64,000 nucleotides of DNA from Verpa conica (lineage: Eukaryota > Ascomycota > Pezizomycetes > Pezizales > Morchellaceae), in NCBI GenBank assembly GCA_033030425.1, contig JAUFSD010000003.1, forward strand, positions 2,046,001 through 2,110,000. Direction: 5' to 3'. Under the pieces are notes generated by a model. That model was not told the DNA's origin, did not search any database, and saw nothing but the letters and a program-made list of their open reading frames with translations. This document shows, piece after piece, positions 58,186 to 64,000 of this stretch. Position 1 is the stretch's first letter, and every line of letters starts with the position of its first letter. The position numbers and the translations under genes were made by a program.

Positions 58186-60159
58186 ATGTCAGAAAGCAAG
58201 CTTGAGAAGGCTCTTGAGAGGACGAATGTCTTTGACAGTGCACAGGGACTGTAAGTTTTACAACCTAAGTTAATGATTATGATGTTTCATATATTCTGAC
58301 TTTTGGTAAACAAAACAGTGAACATACTACAGCCGTAGTCGGAGCTCCAGAGCGCTCCGGAACTGCTGAGCTTCCTTCGTACTCAAACCAGAAGTCTTTT
58401 GAAATTAGTGAGAAGGAATCTTTCGGTCAAGATGGTGAAGAGCCTACAGATGAGGAGATGCTCCGGCTCCGTCATATTGGAGACAAGATTCCCATGAGCG
58501 CCTGGCTAGTTGCTGTTGTGGAACTGGCGGAACGTTTTACATATTACGGTATCACAGGTCCTTTCCAGAACTACATGCAAAACGAGAGAGGTGGCCTTCG
58601 CCCTGGTGCATTGGGCCTTGGACAATCATCTGCCACTGCCCTGCAGTACTTCTTCCAGTTCTGTAAGTATCATTATATGAGTTTTGATTTATTCAAGCTT
58701 TGTATTCTAATTCCTAAATTCACTAGGGTGTTACGTTACTCCTATCTTTGGAGCCATTGTTGCGGATGCCTGGCTGGGACGTTATAATGCTATCGTTCTT
58801 TTCGCTCTTGTCTATATCTGTGGCCTTGTTATTCTGTTTACTACGTCCCTTCCAAGCTCTCTCGAAAATGGTGCTGGTCTTGGAGGCCTTATTGCTGCTA
58901 TGATTGTCCTTGGGCTTGGAACTGGTGGTATCAAGAGCAATGTTTCACCACTCATCGCTGAGCAATACACAAAGACCAAGCCTGTTCTCAAGACTCTCAC
59001 GACTGGCGAGAGGGTCATTGTCAACCCATCTGTTACAATCCAGAGTCTATATAATATTTTCTACTGGTGTATCAATGTGGGGTCGCTGTCCTCTATTGCC
59101 ACTGTATGGCTAGAGCTGAAGATCGATTTTTGGGTGAGCTCAACTCTCATCTTAACCATAAGGGCTTTATCTAACAGTCACCAATAGGCTGCTTATCTTC
59201 TACCTTTCTGTTTCTTCTTTGTCGGTCTTTTTACCTTGATCATTGGCAAAAAATACTACGTTATCCGTCCCCCGAAGGGTTCAGTCCTCCTCGACGCCAT
59301 CAAAGCATTGACCATCGCCGCAAAATCTGGCTTCAACATGGATGCAGCCATTCCTGCACACGGCGAACAGTTTATCAGCGAGCTCAAGCGTGCCCTTGTC
59401 GCCTGTCGAGTTTTCTGCTTCTACCCCGTGTATTGGCTCCTCTATGGACAAATGAACTCCAACTTTATTTCTATGGCCGGATCGATGGAAACCCATGGTA
59501 TCCCTAACGATCTTCTTTTCAACTTGAACCCAATCTCAATCATCCTTTTCATCCCGTTAATGGAAAATGGTATCTATCCACTTCTTAGGAAGTTGAAAAT
59601 CCCTTTCAAGCCAATTACTCGTATTGCATTCGGATTCTTTCTCGTTTCGGCATCGATGGCGTATGCCGCTGGTGTGCAGAGAATGATCTACAAAGCTGGC
59701 CCTTGCTTCGACTCGCCACTTGAGTGCGCGGCCAGTGAAGACGGAACCATTCCAAACAAAGTCCACGTTGCTATTCAAACTCCTGCATACGTTCTTATTG
59801 GATTCTCTGAGATCTTCGCGTCTATTACTGGTCTCGAGTACGCATTCACCAAAGCCCCCCCGTCAATGAAATCACTCGTTATGGCAGTATTCCTTCTCCA
59901 GAACGCATTTGGATCTGCTATTGGAATTGCAATCTCCCCTACATCGAAGAATCCTAGGATGGTTACCTTTTACTCTTGTCTAGCTGGGGCTACTTTTGTT
60001 GCGGGTACGGCGTTTTGGTTCTGCTTTAGGGGTCTTAATGCGACGGAGGAAGAGATGAATAAGCTTGATGCAGAAAATACGGAGTTTGTACCTAGGGCTG
60101 CGGCTGACGTGGAGACAGCGCTCACGAAAAGAAAGAAGAAGGGGGATACTAAGGCTTGA
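58186..60159 (+). CDS. PTR2: PTR2/POT family proton-coupled peptide transporter
   Basis: Four exons, 58186-58250, 58319-58662, 58727-59133 and 59188-60159, give 595 residues with consistent phases. The tail MSESKLEKALERT and a charged region precede the membrane part, which starts at IPMSAWLVAVVELAERFTYYG near residue 80. The ELAERFTYYG motif carries the ExxER proton-coupling residues of the POT family. GTGGIKSNVSPLIAEQY and FYWCINVGSLSS follow, both family signatures (PTR2-1 and PTR2-2 type). About 12 helices are expected. A large cytosolic loop (KSGFNMDAAIP) and the C-terminal basic tail (TKRKKKGD) match fungal Ptr2, which imports di- and tripeptides across the plasma membrane using the proton gradient. 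Peptides imported this way would feed the same cytosolic peptide pool that Dug-type peptidases act on. Confidence 0.94.
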
Positions 60160-61568
60160 TTTACGATTTTATGGACTGGCACTGATTTCCTTTTTGGTGG
60201 GAGGTACATATCTTTAAAGCTTAAGCAACAAGTGTTTGAACTTCTTTGATGAATAAGGTGTAATGAGAGACTATCATACTATCGGGACTAGTTGACACAT
60301 GGTGATATATTTATGTGGGATTGAAACAAATACTCTTACCCGTATTCTCTGCTTTTGCCTAAGGGAGCTATGGGATTCCTCTTCAGGTAGTCTCAGGGAA
60401 TTTACCTGCTAGGTTTTAACACCTAAATAGCAGGTATTCCTATCAGTAATCGACATTCTATATAGTAGTGGTCTCAGTAGTACATAGGGAGGGGTGGCAT
60501 GTGAGCCTAAAACACCAAAATAAAAGACCCTTACATCGTTGCTCCACTAAAATCACTCAAGGTATACATCCGGCGTAATCCGATGTATACTGATGAATAT
60601 CACTGAGACTCCACTCGAGATTATAGGAGCTGCCCGCCACCTTAGTTAACTGGCAGCTAATTTGCTTAATTATTTCCACCTAAAGCTTGTCTCCTGCCAC
60701 TCTCAGTGCCCCCGGTGGCATCTCCGTTCCAAGAAATGCCAGTAGTGGTGCCTAGCCACTTGGCAGACTCGGCGCCGAGACATAGCCGATCACTCGCCGC
60801 ACGATGGTAAAAATGATTCTGATTTGTCGGGTAGCCCCAAGAGGGTGCTATGAATTTTTAGAAGAATAACTTGAGTTTAGTATTGGCTGACGACACACCT
60901 TAATGGTGTTCAGATATCTCCCGTGGTTAAAATCACCGCCTCTAACCGTTGCCGAGGATAGCCCATTGATTGGGCCATCAAACTTTTGATGCATCTGATC
61001 TCATAAAAACTGATAGTGTTTAGTTTTGTCTATGATCCCACTCGAGAAAGATATCCTCCAGTGGTTCGAGTACCCGCCCACTGGTAGAATTTGGTAACTT
61101 GGTTAGTATCAAGCTCCGAAAACATCTAATTTACAGAGATCCTATTGTTTCTTGAGCTTTGAGCCTAACTAGCTTTTAGGTGTGGTTAGCCTATGAAGTC
61201 GCTCAAAGATACTCCGCCCCGAGTTTTTGTGGAGCCCTCTCCTTCGTTCTTACCTCAAATTGAGGCCATGATATACACTGATAGTATTATTGAAGTACGA
61301 TAATCTCGGGGATTAGCCCTAAAAGCTTAGCCAAATGCCGCTCCAAATGACAAGGATTATATTGCGTAACTACGAGGCTTTACGTGATAGCAAGGCTGAG
61401 GGGTGTCACGCTATCTGCCTCAATTATTCCAATTGGTAGTTCTAAACTACATACAAAGTATTACTCTTAGTAGTACTTCGAAGCATCTAATCTAATATAA
61501 CCCTAGATAGATCTAAAGACTGCAGGTATGCATTATTGGGCCCTAATTCACACTCTACACATCTTCCT
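60160..61568. other. Intergenic, nothing recognised
   Basis: Spacer between convergent PTR2 and GNAT genes. It includes a small inverted repeat GTATACATC...GATGTATAC at about 60561-60590. No gene is supported. Confidence 0.4.
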
Positions 61569-62241
61569 TTAACGTACCTCATCTACCACTACCTTCGGCC
61601 TATCCAACCTCAAATAAACCGAATCACACCACCCCAAATGCGTTAAAAATGTATTCGCTACCCGCGATGTCTCTTTAAACCCAAACTTCATCAGCAATGC
61701 CAAAGACGCTATATTCCTCGGGTCCACATCCGCCATTAGATGCTCCGACTCCGGCCGAATTTTCCAATACTGCTCTAAGAACACCGCCATCGCCTCAGAC
61801 GCGATTCCCTTCCTCCACACCGAAGAATGAAGTATAAACCCAATGGCACCTTCCCAAACACCCACTTTCCCAATGAATTTCGGGGTCGAAGACGAAGAGG
61901 CAGGTTTCAGGAGGATAGACAGGTCATAGTCGGCTGGTGGGGAGTTTATGGAGCTTTGTACAAAGCTTATGGTTTGTGAGAGCTCTGTGTGGGGTGGGCA
62001 AGACCTGCGTTGCACGGTTAGGAATCGTGTGGGATTTGTGGAATTAGTGCGTGCTAGCTTACCAATATTCCATCGGGGCGGCGCTCGACATGATCTCGTG
62101 TAGGCCTTCGGCATCGCCTTCTATCATTGGACGGAGTAGTAGGCGTTCTGTCTCGAGTGCGTAGGCTGGCTCTGGTATGCTGGTATTCATAGTGTCTTCT
62201 TCTTGTATAGTCTTTAGACCGACGTAATTATGTTCTTGCAT
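61569..62241 (-). CDS. GNAT N-acetyltransferase, RimJ/RimL type
   Basis: Exon 1 is 62241-62063 and exon 2 is 62004-61569, with a 58-nt intron inside the W of MEYW/SCPPH, giving 204 residues. A second in-frame ATG at 62190 would give 187 and may be the true start, since the fold begins just after it (YALETERLLLRP). The acetyl-CoA site is seen as IGFILHSSVWRKGIASEAM, with the family's R-x-x-G-x-A turn (RKGIAS). The later block DVDPRNIASLALLMKFGFKE is the family's motif B (N-x-x-S...L-x-K-x-GF). Such proteins acetylate amino groups on proteins, polyamines or small molecules using acetyl-CoA; the substrate here is unknown. There is no membrane or signal segment, so it is probably cytosolic. Confidence 0.88.
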
Positions 62242-62901
62242 CTTGTATTTCAATTTCTTTCAACTGCGGGGATGGTGTGCCTTATAATTGTGTGGGTTTT
62301 GAGAATATAGGGGTTAATCTTGTCCTTTTATATACCACCTGAGCGGTAGTCTTTACTATATAATATGCACATACCTTCAACCCTCTGCTTACACATCTAG
62401 AGGCTTATTGTTGCATGCAGCCATGACTCATCAATATTTCATAGCCTAGAAGGGGCAATGGGAGCGAGGATGAATCATACTCTATGGCAATTGACTCTTA
62501 CTCTGGGAGTTTTAGCTCTAACATTGGTTATAATCGGGTATAGTAGTAGCCGTCGCCGCATGTATGGGGTGAAAGAATGACACAAAGTTCTTTTGTTGGC
62601 GCAATAACATAGTTCGTGACTACTATTTGCGGCTTGTTGATTGAGATTGGAGGAAACTTCAATATCTAATAACTAAGGGTATTAACTACAAGTCCACATT
62701 TGTCCCCTCAAAACTCCCATGGACTCATTAACATTACGCATATCTCTCTAACTTCTAATAAATCTATGCCACATTAACACCTTACCTTTCAACCCCCCCC
62801 CCCCCCTAAATCCTTCACCTTTGTTATCCAACCTTGGTCCTATTTAGGCGCTCTCTCTTAACCTTCTACCTATCGCAAGAAGAGCCCCGAAATTCTATAG
62901 C
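62242..62901. other. Intergenic, nothing recognised
   Basis: Upstream of the GNAT gene and 3' of the transporter. Includes a run of 13 C near 62796-62808. No gene is supported. Confidence 0.4.
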
Positions 62902-64000
62902 TCACAATGAACTATTTCCCCTCGCCCTCCCTCTAACAGTCCCAAATGGCTCCTCCCCAGCACCAGAATTGAAAAAGCTAATACCACACTCCTTTCTCCG
63001 CCCCAACAAATACCACACCGAGCTCCCCCAGCACGTTAGTACGCCAACCCAGCTCCAAGTTGGTAGATTGGGTGGCATAAAAAGTGTTTGTAGTGCTGTA
63101 CGAGGGTAGGTTGATACAACCATTGTTAATGGTGTCGTTGCCTGTTTCATATTAGCTGAGGATTTGGTTCTGGGAGTGAGTGGTGAAAACATACCCGCAC
63201 AAGAAGAAAACCACCGACAAATGTACCCCACGCACCGATACCACTAAATACCACCAATAGCCAAAACCATGGAACATCGAGGATATAACAATTCCTACTA
63301 ATATCACCCCAGTCACCAGAAAGGAATACCCACGGTAGCACAATCAAAATACTCAATATATTCGTGTAATGTAACAGCTTCCATGCCGTCCTTGTCTCTT
63401 CTTTCCCGTCAGCCTCGATCTCCGGGCCTACACCCAATAGGTCGTCACCCAAAACCCCATTCGTGCTTGATCCAGAGAGAAGTGATTTGTAGGTTTTTGA
63501 TAGTAGGACTGGATATGCGGCGACAAAAATGGTGGAAAAGATACCCGATAGGAAACCCTCAACTGCGAACCGTGTCCCGGGACGTAAGCATGCCATAGCG
63601 AGAGAGAGCGTCATGGTTATGCATGAAGAGAGAGTGGTGACAGAAAGGGATTGAGAGCGGAGGAAGCAGGCTGTAAAGATGAGGATAAGGATTAAGGAGG
63701 GGACGCGGGAGATGTGGTATATTGAGGGGTGGGTGTAGCTATTTCCTTATATATATTAGCACTGTTCCTCCCACCATAGCTTAGAAGGGATACTTACGCA
63801 AATGATATATTGCTCAGAACAACTTTGAGACTGTGTACCATTGCAAGTGGAATGACCTTCTTGGCTTCTGTCCATTTAAACTCAAAGACACCACCTTCTC
63901 GATTACATCTACTGATTCGGAGGGCAAAGTCACGAAGGCCACCCCCAGAGGCTCGACGTTTACCCTTGGAGGGTGTAGAAGTTGGTGCAATGATGTGTCC
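62902..64000 (-). CDS. Nucleotide-sugar transporter-like protein (TPT/NST, GDP-fucose transporter-like), 5' end outside window
   Basis: Three exons are visible, 64000-63798 (continues past the edge), 63738-63195 and 63141-62902, giving 328 codons. The N-terminal start is missing. The order of segments matches the drug/metabolite transporter fold of SLC35 proteins: FKWTEAKKVIPLAMVHSLKV, NISFAYTHPSIYHISR, an AVEGFLSGIFSTIFVAAYPV helix, LLHYTNILSILIVLPWVFLSG, then GFLLVR/ATTPLTMVVSTYPRTALQTL and WSWVGVLTCWGSSVWYLL. The last intron (53 nt, donor GTATGT, branch GCTAAT) restores the conserved T-x-P-L-T segment; without it the frame stops at 63147. Such carriers move GDP- or UDP-sugars into the Golgi or ER lumen in exchange for the nucleoside monophosphate. 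The loop around GSSTNGVLGDD is longer than usual. The sugar cannot be named from this part. Confidence 0.8.

Noticed and set aside
1..64000. CRISPR arrays, bacterial operons, riboswitches
   Set aside because: Intron-rich eukaryotic gene structure throughout; no regularly spaced repeats of CRISPR type.
1..64000. Secondary-metabolite or allantoin gene cluster
   Set aside because: Allantoicase stands alone and no backbone synthase or other allantoin-pathway gene was found.

Overview
The window is nuclear DNA of a filamentous ascomycete (Pezizomycotina). Genes are interrupted by 45-110 nt introns with GT...AG ends and CTAAT/CTAAC-type branch points. Typical fungal single-copy genes (REI1, DUG2, MAM3, TAPT1/EMP65, allantoicase, PTR2, ALKBH1) are separated by 1-6 kb of AT-rich, gene-poor DNA holding decayed and miniature mobile elements. 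The loose spacing and the NLR-like and F-box/ankyrin genes would fit Pezizomycetes (truffle-like fungi), but the class is inference only.

Left part (1-20 kb): a small Cys-rich protein with a C-terminal membrane anchor (1526-2087), a short SET-domain protein (2467-3153), a Ser/His/Arg-rich tandem-repeat protein (4238-5452), a DXD glycosyltransferase (6403-8112), an ALKBH1-type dioxygenase (9709-10876), the ribosome-biogenesis factor Rei1 (13784-15632), and a second, inverted SET paralogue (19364-20065).

Middle (20-45 kb): allantoicase in six exons (21899-23333), an F-box plus ankyrin protein (24705-26090), a six-helix membrane protein (27180-28301), a coiled-coil protein (31966-33583), a TAPT1/Emp65 ER membrane protein (36042-39111), and an eight-exon gene of unfamiliar architecture (39940-43671). 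The last combines a MazF/PemK- or DUF6590-like N-terminus, a zinc ribbon, an NLR-like P-loop remnant and a Cys-rich tail.

Right part (45-64 kb): MAM3/CNNM (45594-47808) and DUG2 (48597-51999) lie head-to-tail. A 6-kb desert follows with a tRNA-Gly(CCC) and a clear target-site-flanked poly(A) retroposon. Then come a PTR2 peptide transporter (58186-60159), a GNAT acetyltransferase (61569-62241) and a nucleotide-sugar-transporter-like gene running off the right edge.

Mobile-element relics: two copies each of two MITE families (A at 11191 and 35472; B at 21558 and 34168), a palindromic 152-bp MITE (23790), a hairpin whose arms differ only by transitions (21114), two poly(A) insertions with target-site duplications (4060 and 55712), and two identical inverted tRNA-Gly genes. 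Several genes concern nitrogen and peptide use: allantoicase, Dug2 and Ptr2. They are not clustered as a pathway. Exon structures were built by hand from reading frame and splice consensus; each multi-exon model closes in frame from start to stop, but none has transcript support here.
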